DNA of 64,000 bases from Dyella flava (GTDB lineage: Bacteria; Pseudomonadota; Gammaproteobacteria; Xanthomonadales; Rhodanobacteraceae), in the NCBI RefSeq assembly GCF_016904955.1, contig NZ_JADIKE010000018.1, positions 1 to 64,000 of the forward strand, written 5' to 3'. Position numbers and translations under genes: made by a program. Below, piece by piece: positions 44,368 through 53,467 of this stretch. A model generated the notes under the pieces. The model ran no database searches, had not been told where the DNA came from, and saw only the letters and a list, made by a program, of their open reading frames with translations. Every line of letters begins with the position of its first letter. The stretch's first letter is position 1.

Positions 44368-47298
44368 TTATAGCCAATGATCGACCGGGCAGGGGCGCCC
44401 GAGCAGATAGCCTTGTCCCATCTCGCATCCCATGCGAAGCAGGGTGTCGAACTGCTCCTGGGTTTCGATGCCTTCGGCGATTACCTGGATGTTCAGCGCA
44501 TGCGCCAACGCCAAGATGGCGGCGACGACGGTGGTGCTGTTGGTGCTGCCGTCTTTGTCGAGTTCGTGCACAAAGGCACGGTCGATTTTCAGCATGCGCA
44601 AAGGCAGCGAATGCAGGTAGCTGAGCGATGAGTAGCCGGTGCCGAAGTCATCGAGCGCAGCGCCGACGCCGGAGATGCGTAGCCGCTCAAGCGTGGCGCG
44701 CACGCTTTCCGGGTTATCCAGCAAGGCCCCCTCGGTGACCTCGGTGACCAGCCGGGAGGGTTGCAGGCCGGTGCGTTCAAGCATTTTCAGGATGCGGGTG
44801 TCGAAATCGACGTGGCGCAAATGCAGCGCCGAAACGTTGAAGGTAATGAACGGCTCGGCCGGACCTTTTTCCGCCAGCAGGCGACAGCTCAATTCGAACA
44901 TGCGCCAGTCGATCGCCTCGATCAGGCCGCTGTCTTCGGCAATCCGCACGAAATCCGAAGGCTTCAGCAAGCCGCGTTGCGGATGGTTCCAGCGGATCAG
45001 TGCTTCATAGCCGACGATCGTGCTGTCTCCAAGCCGGAAGATGGGCTGGAAGTGGGGCTCGAACTCATTCTGGCGCAGTGCCTTGCGCAGTTCGCTTTCC
45101 ATCGTCAGCACATCGACCATGTCCTTGGCCAGCGCCTCATCGAACACGGCGAAGCGTTTGCGGCCGAGTTGCTTGGCCTGATACAGCGCCAGATCCGCAT
45201 CGCGGATCAGTTCGTCGGCGTCCAGATAGCTGGGATCGCCGCAAGCGATACCCACGCTGATCGAGGGCTCCAGTTCCTTGCCGGAAATACGCAGCGGCGC
45301 GCTCACGGCTTGCAGTACGCGGCTGGCGATGGTCGTCGCGGTGGTGGTGACTTCGATATCTTCAAGCAGGATGGCGAACTCGTCGCCGGACAGGCGCGCC
45401 ACCATGTCCGGCTCGCGCACGTGAGTCAGCAATCGCATGGCGATGGCTTTCAGAAATTCATCGCCCGCCAGATGGCCAAGGCTGTCGTTGATGACCTTGA
45501 AGCGATCGATATCCAGATACAGCAGGGCACAACGGCGATTTGGCTCTTGCTGGATCGTGCTGAGCACGGTGTCCAGGCGCTCGCGTAAATAACCACGATT
45601 GGGCAGGCCGGTAAGCGGGTCGTGCATCACCTGGTGATGCAGCTGTTGCTGCATTTGTTCGCGGCGGGCGATTTCGGCGCGCAGTTCACGCGTGCGTTCT
45701 TCCACCCGGTGCTCCAGCCGGAGATTGGCCATGTGCAGGGCTGCGGCGGAGCGTCGCCGATAGATGCTGTTGGCGATCTGCAAGGCCACGAAACCTAGCA
45801 GTTCCTTTTCGGCAGCACCGTAGCTGGCATTGATGTCGTAGCTCTGCACGACGACCACGCCGATGGTGGCCTCGTCCACCTTGAGCGGTACGCCCAGCCA
45901 GCAGGCGCAGGGGTCGCCAATGCTGTGCGGCACGACTTCGCCGCGTTCTGTCAGCACCAGGATGTCGTCGCGAGTACCCGACCAGGCCTCACCCAGCCGC
46001 AGTACGTATTCGCTCAAGCCGCGTCCAAGCGGGCGGCTCAGGGTGTGGCGTACGCCGGTGTCCATGTAATAGGGAAAATCCAGCTTGGTGCGATCGTCAC
46101 TAAGCAGGGCGATGAAGAAATTCTTGGCGTCCAGCAAGCGGCCGACGACGGTATGCACGCGCTCATAGAAGGTGTTTTCGTCAATGTCGGCGGTGGCGAG
46201 CTGGGCGACCTGGAACAGGGCCTCCTGCAGGTGTTCGGCGCGTTGCCGCTCGTACACTTCCTGACGCAGGCCGCGATTGACTTCGGCCAGTTCCTCGGTG
46301 CGCTGGCGCACGCGCCGCTCGAGTTCGTCCTTGCTTTCCTTGCGTTCCAGCGCGGTAAGGATGTGGTTGCCGACAAATTCGAGCAGGGTGGAATCGTCCC
46401 GCGAATAAACCAGGCCGGTAGCGTAGCTTTGCACCACCAGTGCGCCATGCACTTTGCCGTTGTGCTGCATGGGTACGCCCAGCCAGTCGTCGCTGGCCGG
46501 ACCGGACAGGACCAGCGGACCGTTGACCTGCTGGGTGAGCTGCTCGTCATTGCCCATGATCGGCTTGCCCTGGGTGAGCAGATACCAAGTGAGCGTGTAG
46601 CGGCGTTCCTCAAGCGGGATTTCGGATGAACTGGGCTGGTTTTCGTCCTTGATGTCCGCGTAATACAGAAAACGCATGGTGTCGCGTTCGGGGTTGTAGC
46701 GCACGATGAAAAAGTTCTCGGCGTACATCAGCCCGCTGACGATGCGATGGATCTCGCGCAGCATGTCGGGCATGTCGAGATTCGAACCGGACAGATCGGA
46801 GATTGCGAACAACGCGCGTTGCAGGTTTTCGGAGTGCTCCAGCTGGGTATGCGAATCGTAGAGGTCGGCAAGCTTCATCGCGTGATAGAGCTGCCGTATG
46901 CCCAGCCGCAGACATGGGCCTATGTTCGCCAGCATGTTCCTGGCGGTGGCTTCGCCGTTGAGCTCAAGCAGCAGGACCACCTGCTCCTGGGTGAGCAAGG
47001 GCAGGGCAAATTGCCGGCCATCCGGCGAATGGAGGCCTTCACCCGTACGCAGCGCATCCCCGGCCAGTTCCTCTTCGATATAGGGCGGCCTGGAACCGGT
47101 GGCATGCTGGTGGCTGCCATAGGGATTCAGCCACAGCACTTGTGCACGGGCACAACCGGCCTCCTCTCGAGCCAGCGCTTCGATAAGCGCCCCCACTTCT
47201 TCGGGGGTGGTGGCTTCGATAAGGCGGCCGAGCCAAGCCGCATGTTCCGGCTCACTGGCGGGTCTTGCTTGGATAGGAAGAGTCCGGCTCATGGCCAC
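44368..47298 (-). CDS. GAF-GAF-GGDEF-EAL cyclic-di-GMP protein
   Basis: 976 residues, soluble. Two GAF domains (about 160-315 and 355-515; the near-repeats LGVPMQHNGKVHGALVVQSY and LGVPLKVDEATIGVVVVQSY show they are paralogous) are joined by coiled coils. The GGDEF domain (550-720) has SGDEF (637-641) instead of GGDEF, so its synthase activity is uncertain. The EAL domain (735-976) keeps EAL (765-767), FNVSA, TEVTEG, DDFGTGYSSL, KID and AEGIE, so it should hydrolyse cyclic-di-GMP. The GAF domains probably sense a small ligand. It is monocistronic. Confidence 0.92.
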   Translation of the reverse strand: MAMSRTLPIQARPASEPEHAAWLGRLIEATTPEEVGALIEALAREEAGCARAQVLWLNPYGSHQHATGSRPPYIEEELAGDALRTGEGLHSPDGRQFALPLLTQEQVVLLLELNGEATARNMLANIGPCLRLGIRQLYHAMKLADLYDSHTQLEHSENLQRALFAISDLSGSNLDMPDMLREIHRIVSGLMYAENFFIVRYNPERDTMRFLYYADIKDENQPSSSEIPLEERRYTLTWYLLTQGKPIMGNDEQLTQQVNGPLVLSGPASDDWLGVPMQHNGKVHGALVVQSYATGLVYSRDDSTLLEFVGNHILTALERKESKDELERRVRQRTEELAEVNRGLRQEVYERQRAEHLQEALFQVAQLATADIDENTFYERVHTVVGRLLDAKNFFIALLSDDRTKLDFPYYMDTGVRHTLSRPLGRGLSEYVLRLGEAWSGTRDDILVLTERGEVVPHSIGDPCACWLGVPLKVDEATIGVVVVQSYDINASYGAAEKELLGFVALQIANSIYRRRSAAALHMANLRLEHRVEERTRELRAEIARREQMQQQLHHQVMHDPLTGLPNRGYLRERLDTVLSTIQQEPNRRCALLYLDIDRFKVINDSLGHLAGDEFLKAIAMRLLTHVREPDMVARLSGDEFAILLEDIEVTTTATTIASRVLQAVSAPLRISGKELEPSISVGIACGDPSYLDADELIRDADLALYQAKQLGRKRFAVFDEALAKDMVDVLTMESELRKALRQNEFEPHFQPIFRLGDSTIVGYEALIRWNHPQRGLLKPSDFVRIAEDSGLIEAIDWRMFELSCRLLAEKGPAEPFITFNVSALHLRHVDFDTRILKMLERTGLQPSRLVTEVTEGALLDNPESVRATLERLRISGVGAALDDFGTGYSSLSYLHSLPLRMLKIDRAFVHELDKDGSTNSTTVVAAILALAHALNIQVIAEGIETQEQFDTLLRMGCEMGQGYLLGRPCPVDHWL

Positions 47299-47724
47299 CT
47301 AACTATCGGAATGCCACCTATCAACGAGTACCTGTTGTGTAGAAAATGTGAAAAGGCGCGAATGAGGCTGAATCCGTCGACACATTACTGATGTATCGGT
47401 CGCTGCCCGCCGGGCCTTAAGCCTTTTGATGTGAATGGCGTAAACGCCGCCCCTGTATTGCGGCATCAGCATAGCGTGAATTGCGCCGGGTTGAAGAGGT
47501 GAGGCTTGGCCGGCATGGCAGGGGTGCCGTAAGCGGCCAATTCGATTCTTTTTCAGGGCCAATGGCACTTGGTTCCCGTGCGCTTTTGCATAACCATCGA
47601 AAAGGCATTGCGCCTTGCAGCATGACTTCAGGCATGTGCCCGGAATGCTGCGAGTAGTGATGATGCGCGGAGGAGATGGCCTGCTCGGGCGGGCCTTATG
47701 TAGGGACTACAGGAGGGAACAACA
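47299..47724. other. Intergenic region, nothing recognised
   Basis: It contains the divergent upstream regions of the GGDEF-EAL gene and of the small lipoprotein gene. The short frames here (47299-47568 and 47417-47635 on the minus strand) overlap each other and lack ribosome binding sites. No palindrome or repeat stands out. Confidence 0.4.
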
Positions 47725-48144
47725 ATGAAAAAGGGTTTGGCAACGGCGCTTGCCGTGGTGGTTTTTGCAGGTTGCGCTACAACGGGTAGCAAACGGGTCG
47801 ATCAGGAAGCCCTGTCCACCTTGAAGCCGGGCGTTACGACCATCGCCGAGGTCAAAGCGACCTTCGGGGCGCCGTTTCAGGACAGCAAGGAACCGGACGG
47901 CACTGAGCAATTGCAGTACATAAGCAGGATCAAGGTGCCGGATGACAGGGTGCCTTCCGTCGGCTCCAACATCCCCAGGACGATCGAGAAAAACGTCTCT
48001 TCCCTGTTGGTTTTCGACAAGAGCGGCCACTTTCTGCATGCCTGGGAGGCCGACAAGACCGTCGATGAAAACGTGCCGGGCAATATGGGGTCGTTGCAGT
48101 CCAGTGATATAACCAGGGGCTCGATGTATAGCCACGGTTTCTAG
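47725..48144 (+). CDS. BamE/SmpA-like small lipoprotein
   Basis: 139 residues. AGGAGGG precedes the ATG, and the signal ends in the lipobox FAGC (14-17). The mature part LSTLKPGVTTIAEVKATFGAPFQDSKEPDGTEQLQYI has the SmpA/OmlA pattern (L-x-x-G-x-T-x-x-E-V-x-x-x-F-G-x-P), and LLVFDKSGHFLHAWEADKTV fits its last strands. It is therefore a BamE-fold lipoprotein, but it has an insert and is probably not BamE itself, which is normally encoded near fur or recN. Confidence 0.78.
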   Translation: MKKGLATALAVVVFAGCATTGSKRVDQEALSTLKPGVTTIAEVKATFGAPFQDSKEPDGTEQLQYISRIKVPDDRVPSVGSNIPRTIEKNVSSLLVFDKSGHFLHAWEADKTVDENVPGNMGSLQSSDITRGSMYSHGF

Positions 48145-48154
48145 CCCGCAGTGC

Positions 48155-48191
48155 TCCCTCTCCCCTTCGGGGAGAGGGTTGGGGTGAGGGG
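48155..48191. repeat. CCTCTCCCC repeat, half element acting as terminator
   Basis: CCCTCTCCCC-TTC-GGGGAGAGGG followed by TTGGGGTGAGGGG is one half of the two-hairpin repeat seen at 14736 and 14962, in reverse orientation. It lies 11 bp after the lipoprotein stop codon and before the convergent aldo/keto reductase gene. Confidence 0.85.
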
Positions 48192-48257
48192 CCACACTCG
48201 CGAAAAGCCCCTCCCTTTTGGATGGGAAGAGTGATCAGGCCCAGGCCGCAAGCCACA

Positions 48258-49283
48258 TCAAACCGGCGGCGGATTACGCTCCGCAAAACCACGCTGGTGC
48301 CAGTACGGATACACCGGCGTCACATCACTGGCCGCATCGAGCTTCGCCACTTGCTCAGGCGTGAGGTTCCAGCCCACCGCGCCCAGGTTCTGCCGCAGCT
48401 GTTCCTCGTTGCGCGCACCGATCACCACCGTTGCAACGGTAGGACGCTGCAGCAGCCAGTTCAGCGCAATCTGCGGGATCGACTTGCCGGTTTCCCTGGC
48501 GATGTCATCCAGCGCATCGATCACGCGATACAGGTATTCGTCATCCACCTGCGGTCCCATGTCGGCCGTCTTGTGCAAGCGGCTGACGGCGGGCAGCGGC
48601 TGGCCGCGGCGGATCTTGCCGGTCAGGCGGCCCCAGCCCAGCGGGCTCCACACCACCGCGCCGAGGCCCTGGTCCAGGCCCAATGGCATCAATTCCCATT
48701 CGTAATCGCGGCCGATCAGCGAGTAATACGCCTGGTTGGCGACGTAGCGCGAATAGCCATAGCGATCGGCGACGGCGAGCGATTTCATCAGATGCCAGCC
48801 GGAGAAATTCGATACGCCCAGGTAACGGATCTTGCCCGCGCGCACCAGGTCATCCAGCGTGGAAAGCGTTTCCTCCACCGGTGTCATCGCATCAAAACCA
48901 TGCAACTGGAACAGGTCGATGTAATCGGTGCCCAGACGCTTCAGCGATGCGTCGACGGTATTGATCAGGTGGTAGCGCGATGAACCCACGTTGTTGGGCG
49001 CATCGTCGAAGCGGAAGGTGGCCTTGGTCGAAATCAGCACCTGATCGCGACGACCCTTGATCGCTTCGCCCAGTACCGATTCGGCCGCACCGGACGAATA
49101 GATGTCCGCGCTATCGAACATGGTGAGGCCGGCCTCAAGGCAGATATCCACGAGGCGGCGCGCTTCGGCCACATCGGTGCTGCCCCATTCTTTGAAAAAG
49201 TCACCCTTGCCGCCAAAGGTACCCGTACCAAAACTCAGCACCGGCACCTTGAAGCCCGATGCGCCTAAACGCCGATATTCCAT
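48258..49283 (-). CDS. Aldo/keto reductase
   Basis: About 341 residues from the ATG at 49283 (GAGAGGATA upstream; an ATG at 49322 is also in frame). The AKR barrel is clear: MEYRRLGASGFKVPVLSFGTGTFGG, FDSADIYSSGAAESVLGEAI with catalytic D and Y, STKATF with the Lys, and LFQLHGFD with the His. C-terminal GWGRLTGKIRRGQPLP and VVIGARNEEQLRQNLGAVGW bind NADP(H). It resembles the YajO/Tas-type group and reduces an unknown aldehyde or ketone. It stands alone. Confidence 0.9.
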   Translation of the reverse strand: MEYRRLGASGFKVPVLSFGTGTFGGKGDFFKEWGSTDVAEARRLVDICLEAGLTMFDSADIYSSGAAESVLGEAIKGRRDQVLISTKATFRFDDAPNNVGSSRYHLINTVDASLKRLGTDYIDLFQLHGFDAMTPVEETLSTLDDLVRAGKIRYLGVSNFSGWHLMKSLAVADRYGYSRYVANQAYYSLIGRDYEWELMPLGLDQGLGAVVWSPLGWGRLTGKIRRGQPLPAVSRLHKTADMGPQVDDEYLYRVIDALDDIARETGKSIPQIALNWLLQRPTVATVVIGARNEEQLRQNLGAVGWNLTPEQVAKLDAASDVTPVYPYWHQRGFAERNPPPV

Positions 49284-49443
49284 TGCAATATCCTCTCGAT
49301 GATGGGGAGCGCCAATAACCAAACACTCATAGCGGCGTGAGAGTTGAATTCAAGTAAGCCTATGGTGGTTTTGGAGGATCATGCAAAAAATGAAGCCATC
49401 CAGGCAGCGTGCCGGATGGCCTCGCTATCCGTGCAAGGGCCGG

Positions 49444-49698
49444 TTACTGCTTGCCCGATGCAGGCTTGATGCTGGCCAGGTAATTGGCGACCAACGGCCC
49501 CTGGAGTCCGTAGCCGTTATCGCCGAAAAACAACCGATGCCCGTCCCGGCCGTATTTGTCGATGCGGCAAAGATGTGCCTGTCCGCCGGATGGGTCGTGG
49601 GCGCGAACCAAAGTGTTGCCGTTCCGGCAAAAAAGAAAGCCGCCATTGCGGCGGCTTGGATCGGCAGACTCCCGGAGCAGGGGAACCCCAGAAGGCAT
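49444..49698 (-). CDS. Doubtful small frame, 84 aa
   Basis: The C-terminal 55 residues read naturally (RAHDPSGGQAHLCRIDKYGRDGHRLFFGDNGYGLQGPLVANYLAS), but the first 30 do not, and a terminator-like hairpin (49637-49657) lies inside them. It could be the remains of a longer gene or a short gene with a start after the hairpin. I recognise no family. Confidence 0.25.
   Translation of the reverse strand: MPSGVPLLRESADPSRRNGGFLFCRNGNTLVRAHDPSGGQAHLCRIDKYGRDGHRLFFGDNGYGLQGPLVANYLASIKPASGKQ
49629..49657 (-). terminator. Rho-independent terminator on the minus strand
   Basis: Read on the minus strand, AAGCCGCC (49657-49650) pairs with GGCGGCTT (49644-49637) around a 5-nt loop and is followed by TCTTTTTT. 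It would end transcripts of the methyltransferase gene at 49988-50656. Confidence 0.75.
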
Positions 49699-49987
49699 GT
49701 CACCGACCGCGCTTTTTTTCGCATATCAAATGTGATGATGACGAAAAGGAACGGACATTTTTTCGCGCAGAAGTTCACAGTTTTCGAACTGCGGTAATCT
49801 GTGATGGTGATGTGAAAGCAAGTCACGCAGTGGATGGGTTTGGCTGATCAAGTCCGCCATCAAAAGCGGATATTCCGTTTGATGCGGAACAAGAATGCGA
49901 ACCCAGACACCACCTGGCTCAAAAGCATTGAAAAATATCGTGTCACCTTTAAAGGAGCGTCCAGTAAGCAAGGGGTTTCGAATATCG

Positions 49988-50656
49988 CTAATGAATCTTT
50001 CGAATAACTCCCAGCTTGTTATGCACAATGCGTCGCGATTCATTTTTTTCGTCCATGAACTCTTTGTACGCTTGGTCGGCGCCGTCCCAGAATGCATTGG
50101 AAGGGTCGCAATCATCGATCACGATGATTCCACCTGGAGAGAGTATTTCGTACAGCTCATGCAGGCTTTTCTTGATGGGCCGATACAGGTCGACATCCAG
50201 CAGGCAAAATGAAAGTTTTTTGAGGGAGGTCAGGTCATACTCATTGACGTCGGCCTGGATGGATCTGACTCGCGTGATGCCATTCTGCGCCATGGTTCCA
50301 TCAAACCATTTTTGCTTGTTGGATTGAAAGCCGTTGTACATGCTTCTGTTTTTGCCGCGGTCATCCACCTCGACCCGGACGTCCTCGGCAACGAAACCGG
50401 CGAACGTATCGATCGCGAAATAATCTTTCTCGATGCCTTTCGCGTCCATGTATTTATTGAGGAAAACCGTGGCCGATCCATCGAAGCATCCAACTTCGGC
50501 AATGGCTCCATCCACATCCCTGGTGTCTTCGATGCACTGACAAAGGAAGCCAAGCTGCGGTGGGGTGAAGTTGTATGCGTATCGCGGAAAGAAATACCTC
50601 CGCAATGGTGAGTTGAATTGGGTTTCTTTAAGAATTTTCGCGATCCGTGGATTCAT
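49988..50656 (-). CDS. TylF/macrocin-O-methyltransferase-like enzyme
   Basis: 222 residues from the ATG at 50656, with GGGAGG upstream (the frame is open to 50821 without such a site). Class I SAM fold: AIAEVGCFDGSATVFLNKYMDAKG (motif I), KDYFAIDTFAGF with the ribose-binding Asp, LSFCLLDVDLYRPIKKSLHELYEILSPGGIIVIDDCDPSNAFWDGADQAYKEFM with the metal-binding DD of the TylF/catechol-type O-methyltransferases. The substrate is likely a sugar or phenolic hydroxyl. Codon use is less GC-rich than in its neighbours, with little context to place it in a pathway. Confidence 0.82.
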   Translation of the reverse strand: MNPRIAKILKETQFNSPLRRYFFPRYAYNFTPPQLGFLCQCIEDTRDVDGAIAEVGCFDGSATVFLNKYMDAKGIEKDYFAIDTFAGFVAEDVRVEVDDRGKNRSMYNGFQSNKQKWFDGTMAQNGITRVRSIQADVNEYDLTSLKKLSFCLLDVDLYRPIKKSLHELYEILSPGGIIVIDDCDPSNAFWDGADQAYKEFMDEKNESRRIVHNKLGVIRKIH

Positions 50657-50865
50657 CGCTTTGCCTCCCGTTGCGAAGAAGCTCACTTTCAGGTGGCCTC
50701 GCATTTGCAAGACCGTATGCTCGCTTGGCCCACAGCGGTCGAAGCATACTGAGAAGCATGCGGTGGCACGTGTTTGAAATGTTAAGTTGTTCTTAGCGCC
50801 GCCGATGGCCATAGCCACCACGACATAGGCCGGCTCTGTTTTGATTGAGGACTTTAGGGGGAGCG

Positions 50866-51075
50866 ATGCGATTTAACGTCTACGGCCGATTCCTTTTAGA
50901 CATCAAGCGTGAAGGAGGCGCCTGGGTTATCTATCGCATCGCCGATGGGAAGCGGGTGCTGAGCAATGACTTCGTCATTCCTTCAGACCTGGAGGAAGCT
51001 GAGATTCCACAATTTCTTGATGATGTCTTCCATGAACTTTCCGGCCCGGATGACCGTGTCGATGTGGTGCCCTGA
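50866..51075 (+). CDS. DUF7661-type small protein, 69 aa
   Basis: GGGGGAG lies just before the ATG at 50866 (an earlier ATG at 50845 is in frame). The sequence MRFNVYGRFLLDIKREGGAW, VIYRIADGKR and IPSDLEEAEIPQFLDDVFHELS matches a family of about 70-residue proteins known only as a domain of unknown function (I recall it as DUF7661). It has one beta sheet with a C-terminal helix. It is convergent with the P460 gene. Confidence 0.75.
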   Translation: MRFNVYGRFLLDIKREGGAWVIYRIADGKRVLSNDFVIPSDLEEAEIPQFLDDVFHELSGPDDRVDVVP

Positions 51076-51118
51076 GTGTCTGTCGCCAACGAGCCGTTCC
51101 GATTATCGAATCAGCCGC

Positions 51119-51661
51119 TTACCTCGGCGGATACGCGGTGAAGATGTAATCCTGCGAGGCCACCGTCGTATGGCACTTATATCCACACTCGGCACCGGTC
51201 ACCGACGGCTTGAACGTCTTTGATGCGGTGTTATAGGTGAATTGGGCGTAAGCCCATCCGTGCGTGTTGGGGAAGCGCTTCGAGTCCTTCTCGATAAATG
51301 AGACCGACTTCAGGGTGTCGGGTACTTCAACAAAGTACGGAGACTTCGTATTTACCTTCTTGATCCATTCGATCTTTACAATCTTGGAGCCTTCGGGAAA
51401 CGGCTTGCCATTGCCAGGAATGCCATCCTTGTAAGCCTGGATCATCGTATCGTTTGCCAGAATCGCCTTCACGCTGGTCTTTGTTTCACTGACCGCGACA
51501 TCTTGCCAGGCGTCGTAGCCTTTGAACTCGGAGAAGGCGAGTCCGTTCGGGACGGTCAAGCTGTATCTGTCCTGTTGCGCAAGCGCGATGCCCCCGATGC
51601 TTCCGAGGACGGCAAATGATGCGGCAGCCGTGACGATAATCGTGACGCTCTTGCGTTTCAT
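51119..51661 (-). CDS. Cytochrome P460-family heme protein
   Basis: 180 residues with a signal peptide (ending IALAQQ). The P460 fold shows in LAFSEFKGYDAWQDVAVSE, ILANDTMIQAYKDGIPGNGKPFPEGSKIVKIEW and the heme site AECGYKCHTTVASQDYIFTAY. The attachment motif has three residues between the cysteines (C159-x3-C163-H164), not the usual two. Related proteins act on hydroxylamine or nitric oxide or have unknown periplasmic roles. GAGGGG precedes the ATG. It stands alone. Confidence 0.85.
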   Translation of the reverse strand: MKRKSVTIIVTAAASFAVLGSIGGIALAQQDRYSLTVPNGLAFSEFKGYDAWQDVAVSETKTSVKAILANDTMIQAYKDGIPGNGKPFPEGSKIVKIEWIKKVNTKSPYFVEVPDTLKSVSFIEKDSKRFPNTHGWAYAQFTYNTASKTFKPSVTGAECGYKCHTTVASQDYIFTAYPPR

Positions 51662-52073
51662 ATCCGGCCCCTCTTCTCTGGTTCGAGACGATCGATCGAA
51701 CGACGAATGGTTCGCAGCGAGGCGGCAGCGATGCTTGAGTATTGGGTTATGACATGAAGTCGGTGAAATGCGCGTTAGTCATTTGCTAGCAGCGGCGATC
51801 AAGTATGTGAGGTTGTTTAAGCTTTCGATTATATAGCGGCTATGTAGGTATCACGTGGCGGTTGCGCCGGATATTGCATAAGCGTGCGGCTGCGTTTCAG
51901 CACATTATCGACGTATCACAGGCATGGGCAGCGCGTTCGAGTCCATGACGGGATAGCTAAGACTTCATGGGAAAGGGGATATAGGGTGGCGTCGTCAATC
52001 AGATTGCCGGGATAGGAAGGATGGCAAATCTCTTGCTTCAAGTTTCCTCGATACGAATGACATCGGGGGAATT
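51662..52073. other. AT-richer intergenic region
   Basis: No gene is seen. The stretch around 51775-51850 is AT-richer than the surroundings (for example GATTATATAG) and may hold promoters for the P460 gene or for the small secreted protein at 52074. No inverted repeat of note. Confidence 0.4.
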
Positions 52074-52382
52074 ATGCGGACGTGGATTTGCCTATTTTTA
52101 TTGTTGGCGCTAGGGGTTGGCGCTACGGCTGCAGGCCAGCAGGCCCAACCTGGAGGCTCGCCACAAGGGACGCAGAGCGTCACTAATGGCTCAACCCAGT
52201 TAATCGAACAGGGGAGTTACGTGAATCGAGATGGCGTGGTGGTGCACAGTCCGGCCCATACCGTCTCCGGAGCCGCTCCATCTGGTGCTTCTGCGCGATG
52301 CCGGGATGGAAGTTACAGTTTTAGTCTGCACCATAGCGGCACCTGCTCGCATCACGGCGGTGTGTCGGAGTGGCTCAAATAA
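52074..52382 (+). CDS. Secreted DUF3761-type protein, 102 aa
   Basis: GGGGGAA precedes the ATG. A signal peptide (ICLFLLLALGVGATAAG) is followed by a Gly/Ser/Gln-rich spacer and the C-terminal motif ASARCRDGSYSFSLHHSGTCSHHGGVSEWL, the DUF3761 signature with two Cys that probably form a disulfide. Such small domains occur in secreted proteins and next to nucleases; the function is unknown. Confidence 0.8.
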   Translation: MRTWICLFLLLALGVGATAAGQQAQPGGSPQGTQSVTNGSTQLIEQGSYVNRDGVVVHSPAHTVSGAAPSGASARCRDGSYSFSLHHSGTCSHHGGVSEWLK

Positions 52383-52562
52383 GCTGATCCTTTAGCCAAA
52401 AGGGATGTATGGCTGCGACCAGTTGTCAACCTATGGTCCGACTCTTATCGCTATAACGCGATGCGCCGCCGTAATGTGGAATTGTTTATCGATAGACATT
52501 AGAGCCTCCTTGCGACCCATCAAGATCGCGTGCAACATGTGGCACTGATGTGCCCTGAGTAG

Positions 52563-53330
52563 ATGGCTCCTATGCACCTGACATGGTCCTGGATGATACT
52601 GGTGCTTGCGTCGTTCGCTGCGGGAGTGCAAAACGCGCTGGCCGGTGGGGGATCCTTCCTTACTTTCCCTGCACTGCTGGTCGCTGGCCTTGACCCCCGC
52701 GCGGCGAATATTGCTTCCACCATCGCGTTGTTCCCCGGCCAGGTGACTACTGGGCTGGCCGGCCGAAAAAATGTTGCCGGTGCAGAAGGCCTATCGTTCC
52801 GCATGCTGTTTTGGATCAGCCTGATCGGTGGTGCATTAGGGGCCGTTTTGCTGCTTGTGACGCCGGTTAGCGTATTTACCCGGCTTGTGCCGTTTCTGGT
52901 GCTGTTCGCGACGGTTGTATTTGCCTGGGGCAGCTTTTTTAGGAAACCAGCTGATAACGGCACGAACCCATCTCTAGACCGACGTGTTGCCGTGTTTATG
53001 CAGTTCTGCATCGCCATTTATGGCGGTTACTTTGGCGGCGGCATCGGCATTCTTATGCTGGCGGCTCTTACCGCGGCGGGTCTTGGCGTGCGCACGGCCG
53101 GCGCGACCAAGAACGTGTTGGCGGCCGTGATGAATGCCTCGGCGGTATTGATCTTCCTGGTTGAGGCACGTGTTCTTCCGTGGTTGCAGATCGCATGTGT
53201 GGCGGTCCCTGCAATCTTTGGCGGCCAGATTGGTGCGCATTTATTGCACCGAATCAACGAGAATGTGCTGCGCATCGCCATCGTCTGTATTGGTGTTGCG
53301 CTGACAATAGGCCTGTTTGTGACCAGTTAG
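52563..53330 (+). CDS. TauE/SafE-family anion permease
   Basis: 255 residues with eight predicted transmembrane segments. Family marks in both halves: AAGVQNALAGGGSFLTFPALLVAGLDPRAANIASTIALFPGQ and the second repeat IYGGYFGGGIGILMLAALTAAGL with NVLAAVMNASAVLIFLV. It should export sulfite, sulfonates or other organic anions. The start may be the ATG at 52563 or 52572; neither has a strong ribosome binding site. A bidirectional terminator separates it from dbpA. Confidence 0.9.
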   Translation: MAPMHLTWSWMILVLASFAAGVQNALAGGGSFLTFPALLVAGLDPRAANIASTIALFPGQVTTGLAGRKNVAGAEGLSFRMLFWISLIGGALGAVLLLVTPVSVFTRLVPFLVLFATVVFAWGSFFRKPADNGTNPSLDRRVAVFMQFCIAIYGGYFGGGIGILMLAALTAAGLGVRTAGATKNVLAAVMNASAVLIFLVEARVLPWLQIACVAVPAIFGGQIGAHLLHRINENVLRIAIVCIGVALTIGLFVTS

Positions 53331-53408
53331 TGGTCCTTTGCCGGGTTGACTTGATTTTGGCCGGGCAAGCATGTCGGCCGAGTGCAATAGATGAACTCTC
53401 GCCAATAC

Positions 53409-53447
53409 AAAAAAAAGCCCGGCATTTTCTGCCGGGCGTTTGTTTTG
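53409..53447. terminator. Bidirectional Rho-independent terminator
   Basis: GCCCGGCA (53417-53424) pairs with TGCCGGGC (53430-53437) around TTTTC. An A run precedes and a T-rich run follows, so it can end both the permease transcript (plus) and the dbpA transcript (minus). Confidence 0.92.
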
Positions 53448-53467
53448 TTGGTTGGGTGGCATCTGCG

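Noticed and set aside
49726..50043. Minus-strand frame overlapping the end of the TylF-like gene (WELFERFISDIRNPLL...)
   Set aside because: The residues read fairly naturally, but the start lacks a ribosome binding site, it overlaps the methyltransferase by 56 bp in another frame, and no family is recognised.
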